NCBI RefSeq assembly: GCF_040459645.1
Contig: NZ_JARVHQ010000001.1
Location: forward strand, 4,464,001 to 4,528,000
Direction of reading: 5' to 3'
DNA: 64,000 nt
Origin: Bacillus cereus group sp. RP43
GTDB lineage: Bacteria > Bacillota > Bacilli > Bacillales > Bacillaceae_G
Shown: piece after piece, positions 37,886 to 47,738 of the stretch
Numbering within the stretch: the stretch's first letter is position 1
How the letters are laid out: each line of letters opens with the position of its first letter
Made by a program: the position numbers and the translations under genes
Notes under the pieces: model-generated
What the model was told of the DNA's origin: nothing
Databases searched by the model: none
The model's input: the letters and a program-made list of their open reading frames with translations, nothing else

Positions 37886-38778
37886 CCAACAATCACCTGC
37901 ACTTCACGTACTCTCTCTCTCGTTGGCATACCGCCCTGTGCCCCAAGTTTCGTTACGGAAAGACCACCAGCAATATTTGCAAAACGAATTGCCTTTTGAA
38001 GTGTTACTCCTTCAGAAAGCGCAACTGCTAATGCACCGTTAAATGTATCACCTGCTCCAGTCGTATCTACTACATCTACAGCAATACTTGGAACTTGAAC
38101 AACTTCCATTCCATTATGGAATCGAACACCGTTAGACCCTTCCGTCATCAATAGCTTATTTGGATATTTCGCAAGTAACTCTTCAATTGGTGATGTGAAA
38201 TCATTTAATACGATGCGACATTCATGTTCATTCGGCGTAATATAAGTCGCTTTTTCTAAAATATCTTCTGATAAAAATTGTGCTGGAGCCGGATTCAGCA
38301 TAACTGGAATTTTATGCTCCTCACAAATAGACAGAACGTATTTTACTGTTTCAAGCGGAATCTCTAGTTGAAGAACAACCATATCAGCTTTTACAAGAAG
38401 GTCTTTTGAACGATCTACAATCGACTCATTTACAAGAGCATTTGCCCCTTGCACAACAACAATACTGTTATCCTCTTCCGCTAAAACGATATGAGCAATT
38501 CCTGTCGTTCTATCTGTAACCGGTACCACATAGTCGATAAAAACACGTTCGTTCTCTAAATTTTTTCTAACTACTGTTCCGTAATCATCATTTCCTACTG
38601 CACCAACCATCGCTACATTTGCTCCCAATCTAGCTGCAGCAACTGCTTGGTTGGCCCCTTTTCCACCTGGGATCGTATGAAACGCTTCACCAATTACCGT
38701 TTCTCCTGCTTTCGGCCGTATTTTTGAAACAGCCACTAAGTCCATTGAAATACTACCTACTACTGCAATATTTGGCAT
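37882..38778 (-). CDS. rbsK: Ribokinase
   Basis: A 298-residue PfkB-family kinase that phosphorylates ribose to ribose-5-phosphate with [18 protein letters not shown] near residue 40 and [17 protein letters not shown] near residue 245, with the catalytic aspartate, are both present. The ATG at 38778 follows AAGGAG by 9 bases; the in-frame ATG at 38787 would abut the ribosome binding site. It sits 13 bp after rbsR. Confidence 0.94.
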   Translation of the reverse strand: MPNIAVVGSISMDLVAVSKIRPKAGETVIGEAFHTIPGGKGANQAVAAARLGANVAMVGAVGNDDYGTVVRKNLENERVFIDYVVPVTDRTTGIAHIVLAEEDNSIVVVQGANALVNESIVDRSKDLLVKADMVVLQLEIPLETVKYVLSICEEHKIPVMLNPAPAQFLSEDILEKATYITPNEHECRIVLNDFTSPIEELLAKYPNKLLMTEGSNGVRFHNGMEVVQVPSIAVDVVDTTGAGDTFNGALAVALSEGVTLQKAIRFANIAGGLSVTKLGAQGGMPTRERVREVQVIVG

Positions 38779-38791
38779 CTGTCTCATCTCC

Positions 38792-39763
38792 TTACTTCGT
38801 TGTATTTCGTTCTATAATTTCAATCGGTAAACGATAGTGTTTCTCTTCTAATGGATTTCCTTCCATCTGCTCTAACAACAATTCTGTTGCAACTTTCCCC
38901 ATTTCATAAATTGGCTGTGCAACAGTTGTAATAGATGGATACATCATTTCTGTTAAAGAAATTCCATCGAATCCGATAATTTGTAGCTCTTCTGGAATAG
39001 AAATTCCCTTTTGAAGTGCAGCCTTTACAACGCCGATTGCAATTAAATCATTCCCAGCAACAATTCCATCAATATGCGGATATTCTTCCAATAATTCCAC
39101 CGTGACCTGTTCACTATTAGCTGGATCGAATGTACTCTCTGCAATCATATAAGAAAGATTATTTTGCGTAATAACGTCTACAAAACCTTCAAAACGTTCA
39201 TTAGCTGTGCTCACATCACGCGGTCCGCGAATATGTGCAATATGTTTACACCCTTTGTCTATTAATAACTTTGTCGCTGCCTGACTCCCTGCATAGTTAT
39301 CTGCATATACAGTAGGAATGCGCTCATTAAACATACGGTCAATCGCAACAACTGGAATAGACAAATTCATGTAATTAACACTATTTTGTGGATTCGTTGC
39401 CACAATAAACCCATCCACATTATTTTGTCTAAGCACATCAATGTATTGTTTCTCTTTTTCTAAACTTTCATCAGAGTTACAAAGGACAACTGTGTAACCT
39501 TGCTTATATGCTACATCTTCTACGGCACGTGCAACTTCTGGAAAGAATGGATTCACGATATTTGGAACAACTAAGCCAATTAAACGAGATTTTTTATTGT
39601 ATAAAGAACGTGCTACTGTACTAGGTTTATAATCTAGCATTTCAATTGCTCGCTCTACTTTTTTTAATGTATCCTCATGAACATATCCATTTTTATTTAA
39701 CACTCTGGAAACGGTCGCAACAGATACCCCTGCTAATTTTGCAACGTCTTTAATCGTACTCAT
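38792..39763 (-). CDS. rbsR: LacI-family repressor of the ribose operon
   Basis: A 323-residue repressor: N-terminal LacI helix-turn-helix TIKDVAKLAGVSVATVSRVLNKNGYV, then a periplasmic-binding-like effector domain (VVPNIVNPFFPEVARAVED...GFDGISLTEMMYPSITTVAQP). It is first in the operon rbsRKDACB and is expected to bind the palindrome at 39784-39797 and release it with ribose or its phosphate. GAGGAGAAAAGAG precedes the ATG. Confidence 0.93.
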   Translation of the reverse strand: MSTIKDVAKLAGVSVATVSRVLNKNGYVHEDTLKKVERAIEMLDYKPSTVARSLYNKKSRLIGLVVPNIVNPFFPEVARAVEDVAYKQGYTVVLCNSDESLEKEKQYIDVLRQNNVDGFIVATNPQNSVNYMNLSIPVVAIDRMFNERIPTVYADNYAGSQAATKLLIDKGCKHIAHIRGPRDVSTANERFEGFVDVITQNNLSYMIAESTFDPANSEQVTVELLEEYPHIDGIVAGNDLIAIGVVKAALQKGISIPEELQIIGFDGISLTEMMYPSITTVAQPIYEMGKVATELLLEQMEGNPLEEKHYRLPIEIIERNTTK

Positions 39764-39783
39764 TCTCTTTTCTCCTCATTTCA

Positions 39784-39797
39784 TGTAACCGTTTACA
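39784..39797 (-). promoter_or_regulatory. RbsR/CcpA-type operator
   Basis: TGTAAACGGTTACA (minus strand) is a near-perfect LacI-family palindrome, one base away from the catabolite cre consensus TGWAARCGYTWNCA. It lies between the -10 box and the rbsR start, where a bound repressor blocks transcription. Confidence 0.8.
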
Positions 39798-39803
39798 GAA
39801 AAT

Positions 39804-39832
39804 AATATAACGCATTTATAAAAATACGTCAA
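39804..39832 (-). promoter_or_regulatory. Sigma-A promoter of the rbs operon
   Basis: On the minus strand TTGACG (39832-39827), a 17-bp spacer, TATATT (39809-39804). The operator follows directly. Confidence 0.85.
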
Positions 39833-39867
39833 TCATTTCTCACTAAAAAGCTTTTAAGGTTATACTC

Positions 39868-39899
39868 AAAAAAGCATCGCCATAAGGCGATGCTTTTTC
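39868..39899 (-). terminator. Terminator of the MarR/efflux operon
   Basis: AAAAAGCATCGCC pairs with GGCGATGCTTTTT around ATAA, a perfect stem. Confidence 0.9.
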
Positions 39900-39900
39900 A

Positions 39901-41514
39901 TTACGAATATGATACCGTTTGTTCTTTCTCTTCTACAGCAGGCTCTTCAGCACCTTTTTTACGGTCAGACAGTTTAATTTTCTGTAAGAAAATCGTAAAG
40001 ATAGCACCTACTATGATAAATACCAATCCTGTTAAGAATACAGTATGAAGTGAGTCCACTAAAGAGCTTTTCAAAATTGGTACGATGCTATTAGAAAATG
40101 CTTCTGGCATTTGTTTTAATGCCTCTGGACTAAATAGCATAGAATATAAACTTTGTGGATCTGTATGAATCATATCTTTAAATTTTGTTACCATTTGTCC
40201 CGCTTCTTTTGGGAATGTGTCTAATACAGGTACTAATTTATTTGTTAACGTTGTACCTGAAGTGTTATTCATAATTGATCCTAAAATTGTAATCCCAAAA
40301 GTTCCACCGATTTGACGGAAGAATTGACTTGATGATGTTACAACGCCAAGATCTTTTTTCGGGAAGCTTTCTTGTAATGCTAATGTTAATATCGGCATAA
40401 CAAGACCCATTCCTAAACCGATAACCATCATATAAGAAGTAGCGGTAAGCTTAGTTGTATGCATATCCATCGTTGTTAATAGCCAGAAACCACCAGCCAT
40501 AATAAGCATCCCTGTAATAATTTGTGGTTTCACACCAATTTTTAATACAAGTTGACCACCGATAATACTCATAACGATCATTGTAATCATCATCGGTGTC
40601 ATAATTGTTCCTGATTCAGCAGCACTTACGCCTACAATTCCTTGCATAAAGAACGGTACGAACATAATTGCTCCAAACATTCCGATACTCATAAAGAAAC
40701 CGATCGCATTCAGTAGTGTAAATGTGCGGTTTTTAAAGAAGTGCATCGGTAAAATTGGTTCTTCAGCCTTCGTTTCAACGATAACAAAGCTAACAATACC
40801 AATGGCAGCTAGTGCAAACAACCCGATAATTTGCCAAGATCCCCATGCATAATCTTTCCCGCCAAACGTTAACGCAAGTAATAAACTTACAACACCGAGA
40901 ATCATCGTGAAGATTCCAGCGATATCAATTTTAATTGGTCCTGTTTGTTTATGTGCTTTTAATCCCATTGCAATAAAGATTGTCGCTAAAATACCAACTG
41001 GTAAGTTAATGTAGAATACCCATCTCCAGTTCACTGCGTCTACAATCCAACCACCAACTTGTGGTCCAATTACAGAAGCAAGACCGTATAAAGCGCCAAA
41101 AATCCCTTGCCATTTAGCACGTTCTTTTCCCGTGAACATATCTCCGATAATAATCATAGCCATTGGCATCATAATACCGCCACCAAGACCTTGAATACCA
41201 CGGAAAATAATTAATTCTGTCATACCGTTTGCCATACCACATAACGCTGAACCAACCATAAAGATAATTAATCCTGCTATATATACGTTACGACGTCCAA
41301 GTAAATCCGCTAATTTACCTGCAATCGGTACAACCGTTGTTGATGTTAACATATAAGCTGTTGTTAACCATGTCATTAAACTTAATCCGCCTAGTTCACC
41401 GACGATACGCGGCATTGCTGTACCAACGATTGTTCCGTCCAATGCAGCAAATAGCATTGCGATTACTAAACCGATTAACAACAACTTTCTATTCTGATTC
41501 TCTTGTTGCTCCAT
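39901..41514 (-). CDS. DHA2-family (14-TM) multidrug efflux transporter
   Basis: A 537-residue MFS protein with about 14 transmembrane segments. MLFAALDGTIVGTAMPRIVGELGG is the DHA2 N-terminal motif D1, GKLADLLGRRNVYI motif A and GPQVGGWIVDAVNWRWVFYINLPVGI motif C, matching the EmrB/QacA drug:proton antiporters. It lies directly downstream of a MarR regulator and is thus a typical inducible drug efflux operon. GAGGAGATTAC precedes the ATG. The substrate range is unknown. Confidence 0.9.
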   Translation of the reverse strand: MEQQENQNRKLLLIGLVIAMLFAALDGTIVGTAMPRIVGELGGLSLMTWLTTAYMLTSTTVVPIAGKLADLLGRRNVYIAGLIIFMVGSALCGMANGMTELIIFRGIQGLGGGIMMPMAMIIIGDMFTGKERAKWQGIFGALYGLASVIGPQVGGWIVDAVNWRWVFYINLPVGILATIFIAMGLKAHKQTGPIKIDIAGIFTMILGVVSLLLALTFGGKDYAWGSWQIIGLFALAAIGIVSFVIVETKAEEPILPMHFFKNRTFTLLNAIGFFMSIGMFGAIMFVPFFMQGIVGVSAAESGTIMTPMMITMIVMSIIGGQLVLKIGVKPQIITGMLIMAGGFWLLTTMDMHTTKLTATSYMMVIGLGMGLVMPILTLALQESFPKKDLGVVTSSSQFFRQIGGTFGITILGSIMNNTSGTTLTNKLVPVLDTFPKEAGQMVTKFKDMIHTDPQSLYSMLFSPEALKQMPEAFSNSIVPILKSSLVDSLHTVFLTGLVFIIVGAIFTIFLQKIKLSDRKKGAEEPAVEEKEQTVSYS

Positions 41515-41533
41515 GTAATCTCCTCAATTCCTC

Positions 41534-41992
41534 TTAGTTTTTCTCTTTTTTCTCTTGTGTCCCGCAAATAATTGTTTCTAGCTTTTCAAAGAGGCGTAAC
41601 AAATCTTCCCTCTCTTGTAATTCTAAGTGTGAGAAGTATTTTGCAATATGCTCATTACGAGCCGCCATCGCTTCTTTTACTGTAGCTTTCCCCTTTTTAG
41701 TTAGCTCAATGATAACAACGCGGCGATCATTATCGTCGTGATAGCGCTCTACTAACCCATGATCAATTAAACGATCAATCATTACTGTAATCGCACTCGG
41801 TTTCACGTACATTTTCTCCGCCAATTGTGTCGCTCTTGAAGCTCCGTAATGATCTAAAATCTTTAAAATATAAAACTGCGGTGGTGTAAGTCCTGATGCT
41901 TGCATTTGTTCTAATAGCTCTGTTTGCATTTTCTTTCCTATAGCGAATGTAAGAGCTTGAATCTTATCAATATGAGTCATATCATTTGGCAT
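41534..41992 (-). CDS. MarR-family transcriptional regulator
   Basis: A 152-residue winged-helix regulator: GLTPPQFYILKILDHYGASRATQLAEKMYVKPSAITVMIDRLIDHGLVERYHDDNDRRVVIIELTKKG is the complete MarR domain with wing. It probably represses itself and the downstream efflux gene until a drug or phenolic ligand binds. I choose the ATG at 41992, 5 bases after AGAGGTGG, over a GTG at 42001 inside that ribosome binding site. Confidence 0.9.
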   Translation of the reverse strand: MPNDMTHIDKIQALTFAIGKKMQTELLEQMQASGLTPPQFYILKILDHYGASRATQLAEKMYVKPSAITVMIDRLIDHGLVERYHDDNDRRVVIIELTKKGKATVKEAMAARNEHIAKYFSHLELQEREDLLRLFEKLETIICGTQEKKEKN

Positions 41993-42078
41993 GTTATCCA
42001 CCTCTTATTTAAGCAATAAAATATTTAATGTATTTAAATATTAACCCCACAAACAAACTACGTCAACAACTTTCTTTA

Positions 42079-42092
42079 TAAAAACGTTTACA
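42079..42092 (+). promoter_or_regulatory. cre-like site over the glpT -35 box
   Basis: TAAAAACGTTTACA matches the cre consensus TGWAARCGYTWNCA with one mismatch. It covers the -35 box, where CcpA would repress. Confidence 0.6.
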
Positions 42093-42115
42093 TTCTTGTC
42101 ACAAAGTTGTATAAT
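42087..42115 (+). promoter_or_regulatory. Sigma-A promoter of glpT
   Basis: TTTACA (42087-42092), 17-bp spacer, TATAAT (42110-42115). Confidence 0.85.
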
Positions 42116-42141
42116 TTTCGTCGAAGTTAATATTGACAGTC

Positions 42142-42222
42142 ACGGAGAATCGGAGTATACGGCTATGAATCATAAAAAAGGGAGCTTTTTTATATTTCAT
42201 AGCCTTTTTGTATTCTCTCTGT
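42142..42222 (+). promoter_or_regulatory. Terminator-like leader hairpin of glpT (candidate GlpP antitermination site)
   Basis: GGCTATGAA (42161-42169) pairs with TTCATAGCC (42196-42204), followed by TTTTT. An outer stem ACGGAGA...TCTCTCTGT extends around it. B. subtilis glp transcripts are controlled by GlpP at leader terminators, so the same is plausible here; an alternative antiterminator fold was not proven. Confidence 0.6.
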
Positions 42223-42223
42223 C

Positions 42224-42237
42224 TTAAAACGCTTCCA
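42224..42237 (+). promoter_or_regulatory. Second cre-like site near the glpT start
   Basis: TTAAAACGCTTCCA differs from the cre consensus at one position. It lies downstream of the leader hairpin, 26 bp before the ATG. Confidence 0.5.
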
Positions 42238-42263
42238 ATTAATTAGGGGAGGATTTTCATTTT

Positions 42264-43613
42264 ATGTTTTTCACACAATTATTTAAACCTGCGCCCCACG
42301 CAGAACGCTTACCAGCTAATCGCACTGATAGCGAATACCGCAAATTGCGTTTGCAAGTATTCTTAGGCATCTTCATCGGTTATGCGGGTTACTACTTTGT
42401 TCGAAAAAACTTTTCACTCGCAATGCCATACTTAATCGAACAAGGCTTTAGTAAAGGGGAACTTGGGGTTATCCTTTCAGCAGTATCTATCGCTTACGGA
42501 TTAAGTAAATTTCTTATGGGTATCGTATCCGATCGTTGTAATCCTCGCTACTTTTTAGCAGCTGGGCTATTTTTATCCGGTATCATTAATATTATTTTCG
42601 GCTCATTTTCTTTCATTACAACGAGCATTATACTTATGTTTGTACTTCAGTTTTTAAATGGATGGGTACAAGGTATGGGATGGCCTCCTTGTGGTCGTAC
42701 GATGGTTCACTGGTTCTCCGTTAGTGAACGTGGTACAAAAATGTCTATTTGGAACGTCGCTCATAATGTCGGCGGCGCGCTTATGCCCTCTCTCGTTACA
42801 TTAGGCTTATATTTCTTTGCAAATGACTGGAAAAGTATATTTTACTTCCCAGGTATTCTTTCAATTTTAGTGGGGATTTATGTATTAATTACGATGAGAG
42901 ATACACCTCAATCTTGCGGATTACCTTCTATTGAAGAACATACTGGGGAATATCCATCAGATGAAAAAGTAGCGGACCGTGAACGCGAACTTTCGGTAAA
43001 GGAAATTTTATTTAAATACGTATTAAACAATAAGTTTTTATGGTACATCGCTATCGCTAACGTTTTTGTTTATTTCGTTCGTTACGGCGTTGTAGACTGG
43101 GCTCCTACTTATTTAGTAGAAGAAAAAAGCTTTACTCATAGTAGCTCACGTACAGCTTACGCTCTATATGAATGGGCTGGTATTCCAGGTACACTTCTTT
43201 GCGGATGGATGAGTGATAAACTGTTTAAAGGGCGCCGCGCACCTGCTGGTATTTTATTTATGGTCGGTGTATTCATTGCCGTTCTTGTTTACTGGCTAAA
43301 TCCTGCTGGCCATCCAATCATTGATAGTATCGCACTTGTTTCCATTGGATTTTTAATTTATGGACCTGTTATGTTAATTGGCCTACACGCTCTTGACTTA
43401 GCACCAAAGAAAGCTGCTGGAACTGCCGCTGGGTTAACTGGGTTCTTCGGTTACCTAGGCGGAGCTACTTTTGCTAGCGCAGCTATGGGCTTTATTGTAG
43501 ATGGATTCGGATGGGACGGCGGATTCATTTTGCTACTTGCTTCTTGTGTGCTTGCAATGTTCTTCCTTGCTCTTACTTTAAATACAGGATCTGCAAAACA
43601 AAAACAAGCTTAA
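42264..43613 (+). CDS. glpT: Glycerol-3-phosphate:phosphate antiporter
   Basis: A 449-residue MFS protein of the organophosphate:Pi antiporter family. [30 protein letters not shown] and [16 protein letters not shown] with [17 protein letters not shown] helices are typical GlpT/UhpT motifs; overall resemblance is to GlpT. It imports glycerol-3-phosphate, and also admits fosfomycin. Expression appears to be controlled by cre-like sites and a leader hairpin. AGGGGAGGA precedes the ATG. No glpQ is adjacent. Confidence 0.88.
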   Translation: MFFTQLFKPAPHAERLPANRTDSEYRKLRLQVFLGIFIGYAGYYFVRKNFSLAMPYLIEQGFSKGELGVILSAVSIAYGLSKFLMGIVSDRCNPRYFLAAGLFLSGIINIIFGSFSFITTSIILMFVLQFLNGWVQGMGWPPCGRTMVHWFSVSERGTKMSIWNVAHNVGGALMPSLVTLGLYFFANDWKSIFYFPGILSILVGIYVLITMRDTPQSCGLPSIEEHTGEYPSDEKVADRERELSVKEILFKYVLNNKFLWYIAIANVFVYFVRYGVVDWAPTYLVEEKSFTHSSSRTAYALYEWAGIPGTLLCGWMSDKLFKGRRAPAGILFMVGVFIAVLVYWLNPAGHPIIDSIALVSIGFLIYGPVMLIGLHALDLAPKKAAGTAAGLTGFFGYLGGATFASAAMGFIVDGFGWDGGFILLLASCVLAMFFLALTLNTGSAKQKQA

Positions 43614-43631
43614 ACACTAATATTATACTTA

Positions 43632-43676
43632 CAAAAAAAAGAGAGACAATTCTTTCCAGAACGTCTCTCTTTTTTC
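43632..43676 (+). terminator. Terminator of glpT
   Basis: AAAAGAGAGAC pairs with GTCTCTCTTTT around a 15-base loop, then more T. Confidence 0.85.
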
Positions 43677-43884
43677 TACATATAGTACTTTTTTATTACA
43701 AATAATTTATCAATCCAACCCATAATTGTTAGCGTTTTAAAAAGGTTTTTATCCTTATATTACTGCGTCTCATCTCTATATAAAAAGATTTTTGAATATT
43801 TACTCTTGTCAAACATTGTCATTTTATATTAAAATAACAACATACTAAATATTTAGTCTTTTCAGAAAAGATGGAGGGATAACC

Positions 43885-44904
43885 ATGAAGAATCCACTTC
43901 TTCGCATTGAAAACTTACAGACTTCCTTTCGCATACAAGATCAATATCATGCAGCAGTTGATAACGTTTCGTTAACTGTCCATGAAAATGAAATTGTCGC
44001 GATAGTTGGTGAATCAGGTTGCGGAAAAAGTGCACTTGCCCTTTCCATTATGCGACTGCATAATGAAGCAAATACAAAATTACAAGGGCAACTTAACTAT
44101 AGAGATAAGGATTTACTTACTATGTCGACCGCAGAGATGAATAAAGTACGCGGATCAAACATCGGTATGATTTTCCAGGAACCTCTTACAGCACTCGATC
44201 CTCTTATGACAGTTGGAAAACAAATCGAAGAAAACTTAGACTACCACACAAACCTTTCGAAAGCAGAAAAGAAAGAACGCACCTTAGAACTACTCCATCA
44301 AGTTGGTATTCCAAAACCAGAACTTACATATAAACAATACCCTCACGAATTATCTGGCGGAATGAGACAAAGAATTGTTATCGCGATTGCGATTGCTTGT
44401 AACCCAGCACTCATTATTGCGGATGAGCCAACAACGGCTCTTGACGTAACTATCCAAGCACAAATTTTAGACTTACTAAAATCTATTCAAGAACAAACGA
44501 AAATGGGCATCATTTTAATTACACATGATTTAAGCGTTGTTGCCGAAACAGCTGATCGTATTGTCGTTATGTATGCAGGACAAGTTGTAGAAACAGGAAC
44601 AGTAGAAGAGATTTTTAATAACCCTCTTCACCCATATACTCGTTCTCTATTAAACTCAATTCCATCTGCGTATGCTGAAAAAGAAAAACTGCATGTAATT
44701 CAAGGCGTGGTTCCTTCGTTAGCTAAGCTTCCTCGCACAGGTTGCCGATTCCAAGCCCGAATCCCGTGGGTTAGACCAGATCAGCATGAGGAAAATCCTG
44801 TTTTACATGAAGTAAAACCAGACCATTGGGTACGTTGTACTTGCTATAAGCACTTCAACTTCCAACATAAGAAAGGAGATGACGTAACTCATGGCACTGC
44901 TTAA
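43885..44904 (+). CDS. Oligopeptide ABC transporter ATP-binding protein (OppD-type)
   Basis: A 339-residue ATPase of the peptide/nickel family. Walker A GESGCGKSA, signature ELSGGMRQR, Walker B LIIADEPTTALD and the oligopeptide-specific C-terminal extension HPYTRSLLNSIPSAYAEK are all seen. In the C-terminal region only the first and last of the four usual cysteines are kept (GCRFQARIP...VRCTC), so an iron-sulfur site is doubtful. First gene of a five-gene operon with order D-F-B-C-A. It ends overlapping the next gene by 14 bp. Peptide specificity is not evident. Confidence 0.9.
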   Translation: MKNPLLRIENLQTSFRIQDQYHAAVDNVSLTVHENEIVAIVGESGCGKSALALSIMRLHNEANTKLQGQLNYRDKDLLTMSTAEMNKVRGSNIGMIFQEPLTALDPLMTVGKQIEENLDYHTNLSKAEKKERTLELLHQVGIPKPELTYKQYPHELSGGMRQRIVIAIAIACNPALIIADEPTTALDVTIQAQILDLLKSIQEQTKMGIILITHDLSVVAETADRIVVMYAGQVVETGTVEEIFNNPLHPYTRSLLNSIPSAYAEKEKLHVIQGVVPSLAKLPRTGCRFQARIPWVRPDQHEENPVLHEVKPDHWVRCTCYKHFNFQHKKGDDVTHGTA

Positions 44905-45817
44905 AGTAGAAGATTTAAAAGTACACTTTCCAATTAAAGGCGGTTTCTTCGGACGTACATTAGATTATATACGAGCTGTCGATGGCGTAAGCTTTGAATT
45001 ACAACCTGGTGAAACATATGGAATCGTTGGTGAATCAGGTAGCGGCAAGTCAACAACGGGTAAAGCAATTATGCACTTAACGAAAGCGACAGGCGGTAGC
45101 ATTCATTTTAATAATAGGGATTTAACGAAATTAAGTCGCTCTGAGTTAAGAGAACAACGAAAAGATATCCAAATGATTTTCCAAGATCCATATTCATCGC
45201 TAAACCCGAAGAAACGTGTTCTCGATATTATTGCCGAGCCTCTTCGGAATTTTGAGAAGCTCTCGCCTGATGAAGAACGTAGAACCGTTCAAGGGTATCT
45301 TAGTATAGTTGGATTAAATCCAGAGTCTATTTATAAATACCCACATGAATTTTCCGGTGGACAAAGACAGCGGATTGGTATTGCACGCGCACTTACATTA
45401 AAACCGAAGCTTATTATCGCAGATGAACCTGTATCTGCACTTGACGTGTCGGTACAAGCTCAAGTTTTAAACTTCTTACAAGATTTACAATCTGAACTCG
45501 GACTAACATACTTATTTATTAGTCATGATTTAGGTGTAATTCGCCATATGTGTGACCGTATCGGTGTTATGTATCGCGGACGCATTGTGGAAGAAGCAAC
45601 TAGTGCTGAAATTTATAATAATCCACAGCACATCTATACGAAGCGCCTAATATCAGCTATTCCTGATATTCGTCCAGAAAACCGCGAGCAACAACGTAAA
45701 TTGCGTCGTGAGGTAAGCGCTGAGTATGAGAAATCCTACGAAAATTATTTCAATGAAAATGGACGTGCTTACGATTTAAAACCAATCTCGCCAACTCACC
45801 GGGTGGCATTACCTTAA
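44891..45817 (+). CDS. Oligopeptide ABC transporter ATP-binding protein (OppF-type)
   Basis: A 308-residue ATPase paired with the OppD-type subunit. Walker A GESGSGKST, FSGGQRQRIGIARAL signature and LIIADEPVSALD Walker B are intact. The C-terminus (YEKSYENYF...THRVALP) lacks the cysteine motif seen in many OppF proteins. AAAGGAG, lying within the end of the preceding gene, is its ribosome binding site. Confidence 0.9.
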   Translation: MALLKVEDLKVHFPIKGGFFGRTLDYIRAVDGVSFELQPGETYGIVGESGSGKSTTGKAIMHLTKATGGSIHFNNRDLTKLSRSELREQRKDIQMIFQDPYSSLNPKKRVLDIIAEPLRNFEKLSPDEERRTVQGYLSIVGLNPESIYKYPHEFSGGQRQRIGIARALTLKPKLIIADEPVSALDVSVQAQVLNFLQDLQSELGLTYLFISHDLGVIRHMCDRIGVMYRGRIVEEATSAEIYNNPQHIYTKRLISAIPDIRPENREQQRKLRREVSAEYEKSYENYFNENGRAYDLKPISPTHRVALP

Positions 45818-45831
45818 GGGAGTGATAAAAC

Positions 45832-46800
45832 ATGTGGAAATTTATATTACGCCGGGTTTTAGTTATGATACCGCAATTATTCATATTAAGCGTACTCGTC
45901 TTTACACTGGCTAAGGCAATGCCAGGTGATGCATTAAGTGGCGCTGAACTAGCAAATCCAAAAGCCGATCCAAAAGTGATTGAAGAACAACGTGAAAAAC
46001 TAGGTTTAAACGATCCTATTCCCACTCAATATGTAAGGTGGATTTCAAATGCCATGCAAGGGGATTTCGGTATTTCTTACGCACATAAAATAAAAGTAAC
46101 AGATATTATTGGGGAACGTCTTGGCAATACAATACTGTTAGCTCTTTTTATTCTTATTCTTACTTACTTAATTGCTATTCCACTTGGAGTTATAAGTGGA
46201 CGTTGGAATGATACGTGGGCTGATCGACTCATTACGCTATATAACTTTTTAGGATTCGGTACACCACTGTTTATTTTCGGATTAGTAATGTTATTCTTAT
46301 TCGGCTTTTTATATCCAATTTTCCCTACGAGTGGTAGCGTTGCCCCACAAGTTGCAACCGGATCATTTGATTACTATTTAAGTAAATTAAATCATATGAT
46401 TTTACCAGCTTTATCTGGGGCATTAATTGGAACTGTAGGAACTGTCCAATATTTACGAAGTGAAATTATCGATACGAAACATAAAGATTTTGTACGCACG
46501 GTAAAGGCAAAAGGTGTACCAGAATCTAAAGTATATTCCAGACATATTTTACGAAATTCATTTTTACCAATCGCAGCATTTTTAGGCTATGAAATTACAG
46601 GTTTAGTTGGGGGCTCTATTATTCTAGAAAATATTTTCGGCTACCCAGGAATTGGACAACTATTTTTCCAATCTATCACTCAACGTGATTTCAGTGTCGT
46701 AACTGCTCTTGTATTATTTACTGGATTCGCAACGCTACTCGGGACTCTTCTTTCCGATATTATTCTAAGCATCGTTGATCCACGTATTCGTATTGATTAA
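45832..46800 (+). CDS. Oligopeptide ABC transporter permease (OppB/DppB-type)
   Basis: A 322-residue permease with six transmembrane segments and the N-terminal membrane-spanning TadA-like first helix followed by LGLNDPIPTQYVRWISNAMQGDFG, typical of DppB/OppB. The EAA-loop region VKAKGVPESKVYSRHILRNSFLP contacts the ATPases. GGGAGTG precedes the ATG. Confidence 0.92.
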   Translation: MWKFILRRVLVMIPQLFILSVLVFTLAKAMPGDALSGAELANPKADPKVIEEQREKLGLNDPIPTQYVRWISNAMQGDFGISYAHKIKVTDIIGERLGNTILLALFILILTYLIAIPLGVISGRWNDTWADRLITLYNFLGFGTPLFIFGLVMLFLFGFLYPIFPTSGSVAPQVATGSFDYYLSKLNHMILPALSGALIGTVGTVQYLRSEIIDTKHKDFVRTVKAKGVPESKVYSRHILRNSFLPIAAFLGYEITGLVGGSIILENIFGYPGIGQLFFQSITQRDFSVVTALVLFTGFATLLGTLLSDIILSIVDPRIRID

Positions 46801-46818
46801 TGGAGGTGAAGAAACGTT

Positions 46819-47724
46819 ATGTTAGCAAATCCTGAAAAACAAACTGAAGTCATTCATTACGAAAAGAGCCCTTCTGGTTTCTCCATTATGTGGCGAGAAT
46901 TTCGTAAAGATAAACTAGCAATGTTTTCTCTATTCTTTTTAGCTTTAATATTAATAGCCGTTTACGCAACTTCATTTATTATGAAGCAAGAAGATATCGT
47001 CCGAGTCGATCTGTTCGCCATTTATGATCCTCCTTCTGCTGAACATTGGTTAGGAACTGATTATGGAGGTCGCGATATTTTCGGACAATTAATTATTGGT
47101 ACACGTAACTCCTTTACAGTTGGTTTAGCTATCACTCTTTTATCAACCCTTATCGGTCTTACGATGGGACTAATTGCTGGCTATTTTGGAGGAGTTGTCG
47201 ATAACATCATTATGCGTTTTATCGACTTTATGATGATTTTACCATTCTTAATGATTGTTATCGTGTTTATCTCACTCGTTCCAACTTTCAATATTACGAC
47301 ATTTATTCTCATAATGACCGCTTTCTTATGGGTCGGAAAAGCAAGGCTGATACGTTCTAAAGTATTGACTGAGAAAGAACTTGATTACGTATCTGCATCA
47401 AAAACGTTAGGAACACCAAATTGGAAAATAATCTTCCAGCAAATATTACCTAATTTAAGTTCTATTATCATCGTAAATATTACATTAAATCTTGCTGGTA
47501 ACATCGGAATTGAATCTAGTTTAACTTACTTAGGCTTCGGTCTACCAGAGAGCACACCAAGTCTTGGTACACTTGTAAGTTACGCAACTAACCCAGATGT
47601 ATTGCAAGAAAAGTGGTGGATTTGGTTACCCGCATCAATCATGATTTTAGTGTTGATGCTGTGTATAAATTTTATTGGTCAAGCGTTAAAGCGTGCGGCT
47701 GATGCGAGACAAAGAAAAGGATAA
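46819..47724 (+). CDS. Oligopeptide ABC transporter permease (OppC/DppC-type)
   Basis: A 301-residue permease. IYDPPSAEHWLGTDYGGRDIFGQLIIGTRNS is the classic OppC/DppC motif, and the EAA loop ASKTLGTPNWKIIFQQILPN follows after three more helices. TGGAGGTGA precedes the ATG. It is the partner of the OppB-type permease directly upstream. Confidence 0.93.
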   Translation: MLANPEKQTEVIHYEKSPSGFSIMWREFRKDKLAMFSLFFLALILIAVYATSFIMKQEDIVRVDLFAIYDPPSAEHWLGTDYGGRDIFGQLIIGTRNSFTVGLAITLLSTLIGLTMGLIAGYFGGVVDNIIMRFIDFMMILPFLMIVIVFISLVPTFNITTFILIMTAFLWVGKARLIRSKVLTEKELDYVSASKTLGTPNWKIIFQQILPNLSSIIIVNITLNLAGNIGIESSLTYLGFGLPESTPSLGTLVSYATNPDVLQEKWWIWLPASIMILVLMLCINFIGQALKRAADARQRKG

Positions 47725-47738
47725 GGGGTGGAGAAGTT

